Positions 44,602-52,818 of a DNA stretch of 64,000 nt are shown piece by piece. The position numbers and the translations under genes are program-made. Below the pieces are notes generated by a model, which worked only from the letters and a program-made list of their open reading frames with translations, did no database searches and was not told the DNA's origin. This stretch comes from WTGA01 sp965214055 (GTDB taxonomy: Bacteria > Pseudomonadota > Gammaproteobacteria > Arenicellales > Poriferihabitantaceae): positions 744,001 to 808,000 of the forward strand of contig OZ243931.1 of NCBI GenBank assembly GCA_965214055.1, written 5' to 3'. The number at the start of each line of letters is the position of its first letter. Positions within the stretch are counted from its first letter, which is position 1.

Positions 44602-45091
44602 TTTGTTCTCCGTTTATTCCGAGCGTTTGTTCCTGAGCACTGGGAACCCTGTCTCGATGAAGCCGGGACCATCCTGCCTGAAACCCCGGAATTCTCCGCA
44701 CCCGACCTCCTGCAAACCATCCATTCATACATGATCGGAATCTCTTCCGGTCCTTCCCGCCAGATTTGAAGAACCCACCATACCCGGAAATTTCAGGGAT
44801 TTTGAAAAATTTTCACGACTTTTTCAAAAAAATAGTATCCTATCCTTGCCGTTTCAACAACAGGAGAAATTGGATGAAAAAACCCGCCCACCCTGGGATT
44901 TGTCCCCCCCGACCCGGCAGGGGCCGGGGTTTGCCCGCCGGGCCGGACAGAGCCGGGGTATAATGGTCATGGGATAAGGGAAGTGCTTGCCAATACATCA
45001 CGTTCAGGTTGAGAAAACATGACTGGAAAATTCAACGCTCGTACAGGTGATCCAGGTATGTTTTCCCGTTAATCGACCCATGTAAACCGCC
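44602..45091. other. 490-bp intergenic region upstream of pncB
   Basis: It contains an AT-rich perfect inverted repeat TTTGAAAAA-N10-TTTTTCAAA at 44801-44828, a perfect TATAAT at 44959-44964 that could be the -10 box for pncB (no good -35 found), and a 29-codon reading frame at 44874-44963 with a good ribosome binding site. No larger gene is recognised. Confidence 0.4.
44874..44963 (+). CDS. Possible 29-residue leader peptide upstream of pncB
   Basis: ATG at 44874 is preceded by AGGAGA with six nt spacing, a strong initiation signal. The peptide is rich in proline, glycine and arginine (PRPGRGRGLPAGPDRAGV). It begins soon after the AT-rich inverted repeat, and its stop overlaps a TATAAT box. 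Proline/glycine-rich short peptides can stall ribosomes, so a leader role is possible; equally it may be chance. Confidence 0.3.
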   Translation: MKKPAHPGICPPRPGRGRGLPAGPDRAGV

Positions 45092-46396
45092 ATGACCAAT
45101 ACCGACCTAGCCAAACGCGTCTACGATCACACTTTCAAGCTGGACCCCATTGTACGGAGTTTGCTGGACACGGATGTTTACAAGCTGCTGATGCTGCAAA
45201 CCATCTGGAAAGAGTTTGCCGACATACCCGTTACCTTTTCACTCATCAATCGCAACCGGGATGTGCCCCTGGCCAGGCAAATTGACCTGGGGGAATTCCG
45301 CGAACAGCTGGATCATGCCAGAACCGTCTCCCTGACAAAAAAAGAAAAAATATGGCTGGCGGGAAATACTTTCTATGGCCAGGACCGCCTGTTTTCCAGT
45401 GAATTCATTGATTGGCTGTGGCACTACCGCTTGCCCGAGTATGAACTTGCGGAAGCCGGAGACCAGATCAAGATAGATTTTCATGGAAGCTGGTCGGACA
45501 TCACGCTTTGGGAAATCCCGGTGTTGTCCATCATCAGCGAATTGCGGTCGCGTTCAGCACTGAAAAGATACGGCCGGTTCGAACTGGATATCATTTACTC
45601 ACGAGCCAAGGCCAAGCTCTGGGAAAAGATCGTGCGATTGAAACAACTTCCGGATATCCGGCTGGCGGATTTCGGTAGCCGAAGACGGCACAGCTTTCTC
45701 TGGCAAAACTGGTGTGTTCAGGCATTGCGCGATGGGCTGGGAGAGAATTTTACGGGGACCAGCAATATGCTCCTTGCCATGGAACATGACCTGGATGCCA
45801 TCGGCACGAATGCCCATGAATTGCCGATGGTGCTTGCAACCCTGGCCACCAATGACAAAGAGCTGAAATACGCGCCCTACCGGGTACTGGAAAGCTGGCA
45901 AAGAACCTATGACGGCAATCTGCTCATCGTCCTCCCCGATACGTTCGGAACCACCGGGTTTTTGCGCAATGCCCCGGGATGGGTGGCCGGGTGGAGCGGA
46001 TTCCGGGTGGATTCCAAGGACCCGGTTGCCGCAGGGGAAGAGTTGATTGACTGGTGGAACTCCCGGGGGCAGGACCCTTCCGGCAAGCTCATTATCTTCT
46101 CCGATGGACTGGACATCGACAGTATCGAATTGATTCATCGGCACTTCTCGGGCAAGGCAAGAGTGGGATTTGGGTGGGGCACCCATCTGACCAATGACTT
46201 CCGGGGCTGTGCTCCGGATCAAAACGACCAATTGAATGCGTTTTCCCTGGTCTGCAAGGTGACCCGGGCAAACGGCTGTCCCACCGTCAAGCTATCCGAC
46301 AATCTGGAAAAGGCATCGGGTCCGGAAGCCGACGTGCAGCGATATATCCGGGTGTTTGGCCAGGACCAGATTCTGCGCAGAACGGTACGGGTTTAA
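45092..46396 (+). CDS. pncB: Nicotinate phosphoribosyltransferase
   Basis: A 434-residue enzyme of NAD salvage that makes nicotinate mononucleotide from nicotinate, PRPP and ATP. It opens with a substrate-binding LLDTDVYKLLMLQTIW segment, typical of PncB. It also has ADFGSRRRHSFLWQNW, the GTSNMLLAMEHDLDAIGTNAHE block, and FSDGLDID near the C-terminus. The length and order match the bacterial family. A possible leader peptide and AT-rich inverted repeat lie upstream. The gene is monocistronic as far as can be seen. Confidence 0.95.
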   Translation: MTNTDLAKRVYDHTFKLDPIVRSLLDTDVYKLLMLQTIWKEFADIPVTFSLINRNRDVPLARQIDLGEFREQLDHARTVSLTKKEKIWLAGNTFYGQDRLFSSEFIDWLWHYRLPEYELAEAGDQIKIDFHGSWSDITLWEIPVLSIISELRSRSALKRYGRFELDIIYSRAKAKLWEKIVRLKQLPDIRLADFGSRRRHSFLWQNWCVQALRDGLGENFTGTSNMLLAMEHDLDAIGTNAHELPMVLATLATNDKELKYAPYRVLESWQRTYDGNLLIVLPDTFGTTGFLRNAPGWVAGWSGFRVDSKDPVAAGEELIDWWNSRGQDPSGKLIIFSDGLDIDSIELIHRHFSGKARVGFGWGTHLTNDFRGCAPDQNDQLNAFSLVCKVTRANGCPTVKLSDNLEKASGPEADVQRYIRVFGQDQILRRTVRV

Positions 46397-46541
46397 GGCC
46401 TGTGCTGCTTGGACACTCTTTCCCGACCTCGGATGTTTGGACTCAGAAGCCATTTACACAAAATGCATCCGGTTTGTGGTTTTCGGGAAACCTGCAAAGT
46501 CAAGGCCCCGTTTCACCACACGCATTCGGACTCCGGGTATA

Positions 46542-46706
46542 CTATTGCGGAGCATGCGCCAGCAACCTCACAATGAACCGTTCGTCCAGTTCGACCAGGC
46601 CGGGTTCAGTACCGTTGTGCTCCCTCATACCCCTGACAATCTTCCGGGGAATCCCCATTCCCATGTGTTCCAGATACCGATAGTCGCGCATTACGTCTTT
46701 CAATAA
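46542..46706 (-). pseudogene. C-terminal remnant of an AlbA_2/HATPase_c_4 (RecG-like) ATP-binding protein
   Basis: Minus-strand translation gives LLKDVMRDYRYLEHMGMGIP, then RKIVRGMREHN and VELDERFIVRLL before the stop. This is the end of schlafen-type AlbA_2/HATPase_c_4 proteins, annotated often as RecG-like helicases. Only about 55 residues survive; the N-terminal DNA-binding and ATPase portions are missing, and the remaining upstream frame does not continue the homology. A second remnant of the same protein end is at 56154-56396. Confidence 0.7.
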
Positions 46707-46740
46707 TGAGTTAATTGATGAATTTGGGTAGGAGTTAAAA

Positions 46741-47151
46741 ATGGACAACAAACTATTCGACGAACTGGAATCAAACCTGAAGAAAGCAGTGCATATTGCC
46801 AGGGGCCACACGTCACCAAAAACCATCTACGTGGTGGTCACACCAGCACAAATCAAAGCAATACGACGTAAGACTGGTCTGTCACAAGCTGCTTTTGCAC
46901 GCACGTTCCACCTGAGCCTGGATACTGTCAAGGGATGGAAACAAGGCAAGCGCAGCCCAGATACAGCGGCCGGCAACTACTTGCGCATGATTCAGGCCGA
47001 TCCGGAATTTGTACAGAAAACCATAGCTGCCCGATGCATATCAGTAACGTCGCTGCCATTACTTTTAATCAGAGGTTCCTGTCTGTTTCTCTCTAACCGG
47101 AGACTCCTGTGGACAGGATCAGCTGAGACTCCTCAACATACCCCAATTTGA
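46741..47151 (+). CDS. HTH-type antitoxin (NadS/HigA-like), orphan
   Basis: A protein of 136 residues in the open frame. The N-terminal MDNKLFDELESNLKKAVHIARG and the central helix-turn-helix IRRKTGLSQAAFARTFHLSLDTVKGWKQG are those of NadS/HigA-type antitoxins, which normally bind a RelE-fold toxin and their own promoter. The family usually ends about residue 98 (LRMIQADPEFVQKTIAA); the extra 38 residues overlap the next convergent gene and look like read-through after loss of the proper stop. No toxin gene lies upstream or downstream. It appears to be a leftover antitoxin next to a degraded gene. Confidence 0.7.
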   Translation: MDNKLFDELESNLKKAVHIARGHTSPKTIYVVVTPAQIKAIRRKTGLSQAAFARTFHLSLDTVKGWKQGKRSPDTAAGNYLRMIQADPEFVQKTIAARCISVTSLPLLLIRGSCLFLSNRRLLWTGSAETPQHTPI

Positions 47152-48277
47152 ATGCAAGCATTCTCAGTTGCTCGTGGAACTGCTCTCTGGATACGCTGCA
47201 AATCCTGAGTTTTCGATTTTCATCATCAAATCCCGCCCGGGCATGCATGACTCTATGATTATCAAACAGTACCGCCTCCCCAGCCTCCAGTTTAAACCGG
47301 GCCTGGTGTCTTTCATCAAACATCAGCTCGCAAAGTTGTCGATTCACCGCGTACACCGAAAGGAATAAATCGCTGGGCACATCCAATGGGGCCGCTGATC
47401 GTGGGTGAAACCGGAATCCAACGATGGTTCCATTTTCATCGAGGGTAAAAACGGGTCCCCGTGCTCGTTGATCAATATTACTGTGGTGTACAACACGATG
47501 GTACGATTGCGGTTGTTTAACAAGCAGTTCAAATTTATCCGGATCAGAATGCCTCAATATCTCGCCTAAATTGAATCCATCAACAAGAATCGATTCACCG
47601 CCTGATTGTGCCGGATGGATACAATGAAGAATATTGATCCCGGGCGGGTTGCCCCGGTAAGCCTCATCGGTGTGCGGTGGCACAGGGAACATGGTATTCC
47701 CGGCCGTCTTGTGCGTGCTTTTAGGAGACAAGTCAAAAAATTTCCCATATGCCGATTCAGCGATCTCCCCAATTAACCCCGCAACCGCCTCAATGCCTTT
47801 CTCGTTCGGCGGCCCTCTTTTAACGACGACAAACCCATAATCACGAAGGTGTCGCAGCAACTCCAGCCGTGTATGGTCACACTGGACGGATTCTGTGTAT
47901 TCGACATTTGGAATGGTCCCGTTAATCTTTGCATCCCAGAGTTTGGGTTGATGAAAACGGAGAGTACGAAAATTGTCTGAATAGCCGTATTGCCTTAGCC
48001 ATTGAGTGTCGTAGACAGACTTGTGGTGGTCATTTTCCCAAACAATGATGAGGGCATTGGATTTTGATATTTCCAACTGTGCAGGCTTGATATCCAACGG
48101 CACCTCATTCGGGTGCAAATACCGGTTACTCGAATAGCTGTCGCCGCAGGATTTGCAGTAGCAACAATCGCGTAACCACACATAGTGAAAAAAACCGGCA
48201 ACTCCGTCCGACCAGCGAATATCAATGCCGGAATTGCGTTGTGTAATGGTGCAGTCGTGTAATTTCGTCGAATTCAT
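47093..48277 (-). CDS. Gamma-butyrobetaine dioxygenase-like Fe(II)/2-oxoglutarate oxygenase
   Basis: A 394-residue enzyme with the two-domain layout of BBOX/TMLH. The N-terminal zinc domain carries Cys38, Cys39, Cys41, Cys44 and His55 in LRDCCYCKSC...LHPNEV. The catalytic TauD-like domain has His202-x-Asp204 (PPHTDEAYRGNP) and the distal His345 in RVMHARAGF, with an arginine ten or so residues later for 2-oxoglutarate. Family members hydroxylate gamma-butyrobetaine or trimethyllysine in carnitine synthesis, and bacterial members can act on other betaines. It follows an enolase-superfamily gene by 39 nt in one operon, which suggests betaine catabolism. Its 3' end overlaps the antitoxin read-through. 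Confidence 0.87.
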   Translation of the reverse strand: MNSTKLHDCTITQRNSGIDIRWSDGVAGFFHYVWLRDCCYCKSCGDSYSSNRYLHPNEVPLDIKPAQLEISKSNALIIVWENDHHKSVYDTQWLRQYGYSDNFRTLRFHQPKLWDAKINGTIPNVEYTESVQCDHTRLELLRHLRDYGFVVVKRGPPNEKGIEAVAGLIGEIAESAYGKFFDLSPKSTHKTAGNTMFPVPPHTDEAYRGNPPGINILHCIHPAQSGGESILVDGFNLGEILRHSDPDKFELLVKQPQSYHRVVHHSNIDQRARGPVFTLDENGTIVGFRFHPRSAAPLDVPSDLFLSVYAVNRQLCELMFDERHQARFKLEAGEAVLFDNHRVMHARAGFDDENRKLRICSVSREQFHEQLRMLAFKLGYVEESQLILSTGVSG

Positions 48278-48316
48278 TCACATACTCTTCGGGTCTACAT
48301 TACTTGCCTCTGGATT

Positions 48317-49339
48317 TTACCAGGCTGGGCCCACACGCCCTGGCGCCGGATGCGCGATCATTTCCCTGTCCGTTTCTATTGGCTCAGTCAGGTCGATGGA
48401 ACCAATACACTGTTCTGCCGGAACACCGATGGCAAGTGCGAGGGATGCATGGGCACAGAGCTGGCCACTCCAGGGGCCATCGATACGGATTTTGAGATCG
48501 GCAGAAATGCACAGGTCGCGAGCGACTCGTGCGACCGATACGCCACCGAGCTTGGGAGGTTTGATGCATACCACTTCTACCCCATCACAGGTGGCTCTGG
48601 CAAAGGTCGACAGGTCGGCGAGGCACATGTCCATCATCATCGGGGTGGGCAATGAACGAAGCACGGTAAGGTTTTCCTCATAACTGGCACAGGGGTCCTC
48701 CCACATCAATCGCGAATCTGTGATTCCAGGCAAGGCCGACACGGCCGCATCCACCGTCAACGCACCATTGAAATCGGCCAGAACAAGCTGGTGCTCTTTC
48801 AGTACAGACAAGACTTCCCGAACACATCTCACATCGGTGTCCAGATCACTGACACCAAGCTTTATCTGGATGACCGGAGAGATTCCGCCATCGGCGCGAA
48901 TACTCGCCACTGTGCGCTCTACGGAACCCGCCGAGAGGGATAGGATTTCCGGTACATCGCCGGTCGCTGGTCCGCCAAGCAGGGAAGCAAGCGGCAACCC
49001 GGTTTGCTGTGAAACAAGATCGTGCCACGCACAATCGAGGGCAAAACTGATGCCGCGCATCGACATCGGTCGCCGACGCCAATCTTCGAGCAAAGCCGGG
49101 ACATCCGACAGCCTGAGATTACCGAGTTCTGCCAGCGCTTTGGCTTCCTCCTGCTCGTACTCCCTGCTCCTGGTGGCGGGAAAGCGTGCGACTTCACCCG
49201 TTCCGATCAAACCACTGTCTGTAGTGATCCTCAAAAGACCATTGCGAAGAACGGAGTGTTCGGCCGATGACATGACATAGGTCTTTCCGTCTGCAAACCC
49301 GGGTTCAAATGGTACAAGTTCTGCGCGGGCGATTTTCAT
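48317..49339 (-). CDS. Enolase-superfamily (mandelate racemase/muconate lactonising) enzyme, HpbD-like
   Basis: A 340-residue TIM-barrel protein with an N-terminal capping domain. Metal-ligand positions are Asp189 (VLADFNG), Glu214 (WEDPCA) and Asp237 (MMDMCLAD). Catalytic lysines are Lys160 (VIQIKLG) and a second at 260-263 (CIKPPKLGG). One lysine on each side of the barrel is the arrangement of epimerases and dehydratases such as hydroxyproline-betaine epimerase and cis-3-hydroxyproline dehydratase. It is the first gene of an operon with the gamma-butyrobetaine-dioxygenase-like enzyme. The reaction probably involves abstracting a proton next to a carboxylate of a betaine or hydroxy-amino acid, but the substrate is inferred from context only. 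Confidence 0.85.
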   Translation of the reverse strand: MKIARAELVPFEPGFADGKTYVMSSAEHSVLRNGLLRITTDSGLIGTGEVARFPATRSREYEQEEAKALAELGNLRLSDVPALLEDWRRRPMSMRGISFALDCAWHDLVSQQTGLPLASLLGGPATGDVPEILSLSAGSVERTVASIRADGGISPVIQIKLGVSDLDTDVRCVREVLSVLKEHQLVLADFNGALTVDAAVSALPGITDSRLMWEDPCASYEENLTVLRSLPTPMMMDMCLADLSTFARATCDGVEVVCIKPPKLGGVSVARVARDLCISADLKIRIDGPWSGQLCAHASLALAIGVPAEQCIGSIDLTEPIETDREMIAHPAPGRVGPAW

Positions 49340-49366
49340 GTGCTTTCGTAACTGGGACTTCAGGGT

Positions 49367-50683
49367 TTACCATGGAGTATAAACCCGTCCCAAGGTCCTT
49401 TGAATGGTCTTGATGGTGCTTTTCTTGATGCCTTGATCTCTGGCCAGGCTGGAAAAACGACTGACCACATCCACCACTTCATGAATGCTGTGTTGTGCTT
49501 CTTTCCACGATGCGAAACCGGCACTGGCGGCCAACTTTTGCATGGTTTTTAACGGTGGCTGCCGGCCATGGCCATCAAACACGGTCGCATGCTCATTCAA
49601 TGGATGCGGGCTGAAGGTCACATCATAGAAAGGAGCGACCTGCCAACTGCCCTCATCGCTTTGCAGAAACGACCAGTTTTTACTGTGATCATCCTGGTTG
49701 GCTGTGAACAGGTTAAACACGGCCCGACGGAATTGAAGCTGGCCAACGCTCGGCGCCTTGCACACTTGTCGGCTGGCCTTGATCAGGTCAACGTAATCCA
49801 GGCTTGGCGTGCGAAAATCTGCATCCAGTAAGCCACAGGCGCTGTGCATGTGTCGCCGTCCAGGCTGCGTGGCTTTATTTTTGGCATCCGGCCCAACCGG
49901 AAGATAATCAAAGCGTTTTACCGCCAGCCAGGCGACGGCGCCGCTTCGCTCCGGTGCCGGGACCAGTCGCCAGGACGGCGGCTGCAGATTGGCTTGTTCT
50001 GCCATTTGCAAATACACCGCTTCACAAAGCCCCTCCTCGTGACCCAGTGCCAGATTCCTGGAGGTAAATTTCACCAGCCAGGCCTCGTCTTTCGGGTTTG
50101 CGCGGGTGCGGCACTGCTCGAAATTGTCTGCACGCATAAACACCTGGACCTTGGGTCTGACTCCACCGCAGTTCCCCACCGAAGCCAGGGCCCCCAGCAC
50201 TTCCCCGGTTGGACCATCCAGATCTTCCATCGGTCCTTGATCAAACAGGGTTTGGGCTTCCAGCCCCAGCGTGGCCAAATCGACATCCTGAGGCTCCCCG
50301 GGTTTCCATTCAGACACCGGGGAAAACGCCAGCGCGCCCATCCCCTGGGCACCGACAAAGGCGAGCCGGTCCATTGCAGTCAGTTGTGCAGGCGAAATGC
50401 CCTGCTGGCGGAAAATTCGATCCTGCAGCAGCAAGCCCCAGCCATCCGGCAAGCTGTCCGCAAAGACCCCATGAATGCCATCATGGGGTTGTCCGGGTGC
50501 CACTTGCAATGCCGTGGTCGTGTCCAGGGTGAAGGGTGAGAGGTTGCCAAAGTGTGCCAGGTACTGTGCATCATATTGAAAAAAAACACCCTGGCGGTTT
50601 TGTGCGAGGACCCCCACGGGAACCTCTTCACCCGTCGACAATGTCCGGCGAACGATGAGCTTTTGGACCGGTTTAAAACTCAT
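49367..50683 (-). CDS. hipA: Serine/threonine kinase toxin HipA
   Basis: A 438-residue protein with an N-terminal HipA subdomain (VGVLAQNRQGVFFQYDAQYL, GVFADSLPDGWGLLL) and a C-terminal kinase core. The ATP-binding lysine is in AWLVKFTSR, the catalytic loop is NQDDHSKNWSFL, and the metal-binding aspartate is in PFYDVTFSP. E. coli HipA phosphorylates glutamyl-tRNA synthetase and causes persistence. The length is complete. It overlaps the end of hipB by 11 nt, so the two are translated together, and the pair has operator-like palindromes upstream. Confidence 0.92.
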   Translation of the reverse strand: MSFKPVQKLIVRRTLSTGEEVPVGVLAQNRQGVFFQYDAQYLAHFGNLSPFTLDTTTALQVAPGQPHDGIHGVFADSLPDGWGLLLQDRIFRQQGISPAQLTAMDRLAFVGAQGMGALAFSPVSEWKPGEPQDVDLATLGLEAQTLFDQGPMEDLDGPTGEVLGALASVGNCGGVRPKVQVFMRADNFEQCRTRANPKDEAWLVKFTSRNLALGHEEGLCEAVYLQMAEQANLQPPSWRLVPAPERSGAVAWLAVKRFDYLPVGPDAKNKATQPGRRHMHSACGLLDADFRTPSLDYVDLIKASRQVCKAPSVGQLQFRRAVFNLFTANQDDHSKNWSFLQSDEGSWQVAPFYDVTFSPHPLNEHATVFDGHGRQPPLKTMQKLAASAGFASWKEAQHSIHEVVDVVSRFSSLARDQGIKKSTIKTIQRTLGRVYTPW

Positions 50684-50972
50684 CTTTCAACACCTCATCA
50701 ATCGTTGTCGGTAACGGCTTTTTGGCCCGCGCATTTTGTCCCCGGGTGAGCTCGTACAACCGCTTTAAATCATCCAGCGACTGCCAAAGTAACAACAACT
50801 GCCGAAACGAAATCTTCCCGGTTAATTCGAACTTTTTTATCGTTGGAGCCGGCACGCCACTGCGCCTGGCCAACGCATCACGCGAGAGTCTGGCCTGTTC
50901 GCGCAAGCGCCGCAAATGCCCGGCAAAGGCCTTCTGTACATCGGTATCATCCAGCAAGAGAAAACGCGACAT
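50673..50972 (-). CDS. hipB: HipB-type antitoxin and transcriptional repressor
   Basis: A 99-residue XRE-family DNA-binding protein. The helix-turn-helix occupies LRRLREQARLSRDALARRSG, then VPAPTIKKFELTGK. The C-terminal tail (TTIDEVLKDEF) would reach HipA. It should neutralise HipA and repress the operon. It is first in the operon, overlaps hipA by 11 nt, and is preceded by two palindromes within 70 nt of its start codon. The spacing of a small HTH gene before hipA is standard. Confidence 0.9.
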   Translation of the reverse strand: MSRFLLLDDTDVQKAFAGHLRRLREQARLSRDALARRSGVPAPTIKKFELTGKISFRQLLLLWQSLDDLKRLYELTRGQNARAKKPLPTTIDEVLKDEF

Positions 50973-50985
50973 AACTCACAAGTAT

Positions 50986-51001
50986 GGATATCATAATATC
51001 T
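50986..51001. promoter_or_regulatory. hipBA operator-like palindrome, proximal
   Basis: GGATAT-CATA-ATATCT, one base off a perfect palindrome, 14 nt upstream of the hipB start. It shares its arms with the distal site. Both resemble the principle of HipB operators, which are short inverted repeats upstream of hipB. Confidence 0.6.
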
Positions 51002-51026
51002 ATTATAGCTGAAAATACTATTTTTT

Positions 51027-51042
51027 GGATATTATTATATCC
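51027..51042. promoter_or_regulatory. hipBA operator-like palindrome, distal
   Basis: GGATAT-TATT-ATATCC has perfectly complementary arms. Its centre is 41 nt from the centre of the proximal site, roughly four helical turns, which would allow two repressor dimers to bind the same face of DNA. The intervening DNA is AT-rich and presumably holds the promoter. Confidence 0.6.
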
Positions 51043-51316
51043 TTAATTTAATCAAGAAAATTTGAGTGGTCCTCCTGATGACAACGGGATGCGGTCAAAA
51101 CCCGTTCTTCTCAACCTCTGCGTCTTTGTGGGGCATGCCTTGAACGCGTTGCGTGATTTCATATCCATGTGAGGGTCGGTGGGAGCACAATCGGCATGGA
51201 TGGATTCGGGAAAACCGGACGCGGCCGGGCACCTGGGGAGAAGCCGGGAAATCGAAAGACCCGAAAGTGGAATCAGGGAAATGCTGGAAACTGGTTTGGT
51301 GCGCCTGGCTGAATTT

Positions 51317-51640
51317 TCAAGGCCGGGGGTCCTTGGCTACTCCATTCCCTTCACAGCCGCAGGACCCCCTGGCAGGCGATGCCGGGTATGCGCGGTCCGG
51401 CTCAACGGGCGGGAAGGACAACGGACCCTCCTCATCCGGCGATCTGCTGTCCGGGTTCTCGCTGGTATCCCGGCCATCGGTTTCATGACAGGCCGCGCAA
51501 TTCCCCTGGAAAGGAGAATTTCCCGGATCAACTCCCTGTGCATCATGGAATCGCTCCCCCTGTGCCTGCACGGTGAAAACAGGCCCCTGCAGGAACATTG
51601 CCAGCACCGGCAACCACCTGGCAAAACGGGTCAGTGGCAT
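51317..51640 (-). CDS. Small cytochrome c-like secreted protein, possibly decayed
   Basis: A 107-residue open frame with a signal peptide MPLTRFARWLPVLAMFLQGP...VQAQG and one haem-attachment motif CAACH (Cys48, Cys51, His52). After the motif the sequence becomes Asp/Ser/Pro-rich and no distal methionine ligand or typical cytochrome helix is seen; the tail SCGCEGNGVAKDPRP looks frame-shifted. It may be the beginning of a c-type cytochrome that has lost its end. ATG 51640 is chosen for the signal peptide. Confidence 0.4.
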   Translation of the reverse strand: MPLTRFARWLPVLAMFLQGPVFTVQAQGERFHDAQGVDPGNSPFQGNCAACHETDGRDTSENPDSRSPDEEGPLSFPPVEPDRAYPASPARGSCGCEGNGVAKDPRP

Positions 51641-51664
51641 GCCTGTCCCCACTTCTTGAGCCAC

Positions 51665-52333
51665 CAGTCATTGGATAACCAAGGGATTGCCAACCCGGTT
51701 GTCAGCATCCGGGCACGACCCTCCCGTTCAACGCGCCCTTCCTGTCATGACCCCATCGACCGCATTCATGGCGATTTTCATGGCAGGCATGGAAACCAGG
51801 CTCATTTTGCCCGCAGTGTGGAATGGTCCACGCAAATCCAGGCCGCAGCGAAAGAGAATCGCGGTTTCCAGGACAATGCGGACCAACCAGCCATGGATCA
51901 TCGCCAGAATCATCCTCCCCGGTGCAGGCACAAAATGCCGAAAATCCGGAAAACACCAGGGTACCCAAGTCCCCGGAACATTCCATCCGGCACCACGGGG
52001 GATTGCCCGCGCTTCGACGCCAGGTCGGCGCACAGCACCTGTCAACCGTTCGGAAACGCGCTATGGAGATTTCGGGCATGATGGTTCCTGTTGTCTTTCA
52101 GATATTGTAAACCCTGTACTCCATCCCGGCTCAACTGCAATGAAAAAACCCCCGAAATCCGGCACTTTTCCTGCCATGATTCCGATCACGTGCCCAAAAC
52201 AGTCCTCTGAATTGAAAGACGCGGCCCAAAGGACTGACCGGACAGACCGGAACAACCGTGGGAAGTTGGCTCGAAAAAGGTCGGGCCAACGGCTTTCGCC
52301 CCGCCCGGCACCGTACTTTCACCGGAACAAGAC
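51665..52333. other. 669-bp region of decayed or non-coding sequence
   Basis: Several overlapping open frames on both strands, none with a recognisable domain. One minus-strand frame (51728-52045) has a hydrophobic stretch near ILAMIHGWLVRIVLETAIL, perhaps a relic of a membrane protein preceding the cytochrome-like ORF. I see no intact gene. Confidence 0.4.
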
Positions 52334-52804
52334 ATGAAATCGATTGAACACACGAAGGCGTTTGATATGGCCCGCCCCGCGGCGGAACTCTTCCCGCTAT
52401 TCAGCCCGGAAGGGGAAACCCTGTGGGTACCGGGCTGGAATTACGAGAACCCGATGGAAACCACTGTGCTGTGCGAGGACTATGTGTTTCTGACCAGGAC
52501 CCAGGACCATGGTTCCACCAAAGCCATCTGGATGGTCAAACGCTATGATCCCGCGGCGTACCGGGTGGAATTCTACCGGATCGAGCCGGACCAGAAGGTG
52601 GGCACGGTCAAGGTCCGGTGTACGGCCCTGGATGACGAGCGCACCCGGGTCGAAGTGACCTACAAGTATCAGGCCCTGTCCAGGGCCGGGGAAGGGTTCA
52701 TCTCCGAATTCAGCGTGGCGGCCTACGACAAATTCATCAATGAGTGGCAGACACTCCTGACGAATTACTTCGCATCCAAGTACGAACGGACTTCAGTACG
52801 ATAG
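52334..52804 (+). CDS. SRPBCC-like hypothetical protein
   Basis: A 156-residue soluble protein with the feel of a START/SRPBCC helix-grip domain: an opening beta strand with the motif ARPAAELFPLFSPEGETLWVPGW, followed by strands ending in TKAIWMVKRYDPAAYRVEF and TRVEVTYKYQALS, and a C-terminal helix FINEWQTLLTNYFASKY. Proteins of this fold bind small hydrophobic ligands. No known subfamily is identified. ATG 52334 is directly preceded by DNA that does not carry an obvious ribosome binding site. It is convergent with folK-folP, 14 nt apart. Confidence 0.65.
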   Translation: MKSIEHTKAFDMARPAAELFPLFSPEGETLWVPGWNYENPMETTVLCEDYVFLTRTQDHGSTKAIWMVKRYDPAAYRVEFYRIEPDQKVGTVKVRCTALDDERTRVEVTYKYQALSRAGEGFISEFSVAAYDKFINEWQTLLTNYFASKYERTSVR

Positions 52805-52818
52805 AACCGCGCGTCGCA

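Noticed and set aside
44959..44964. TATAAT box upstream of pncB
   Set aside because: No acceptable -35 at 16-18 nt; mentioned in the intergenic entry but not called as a promoter.
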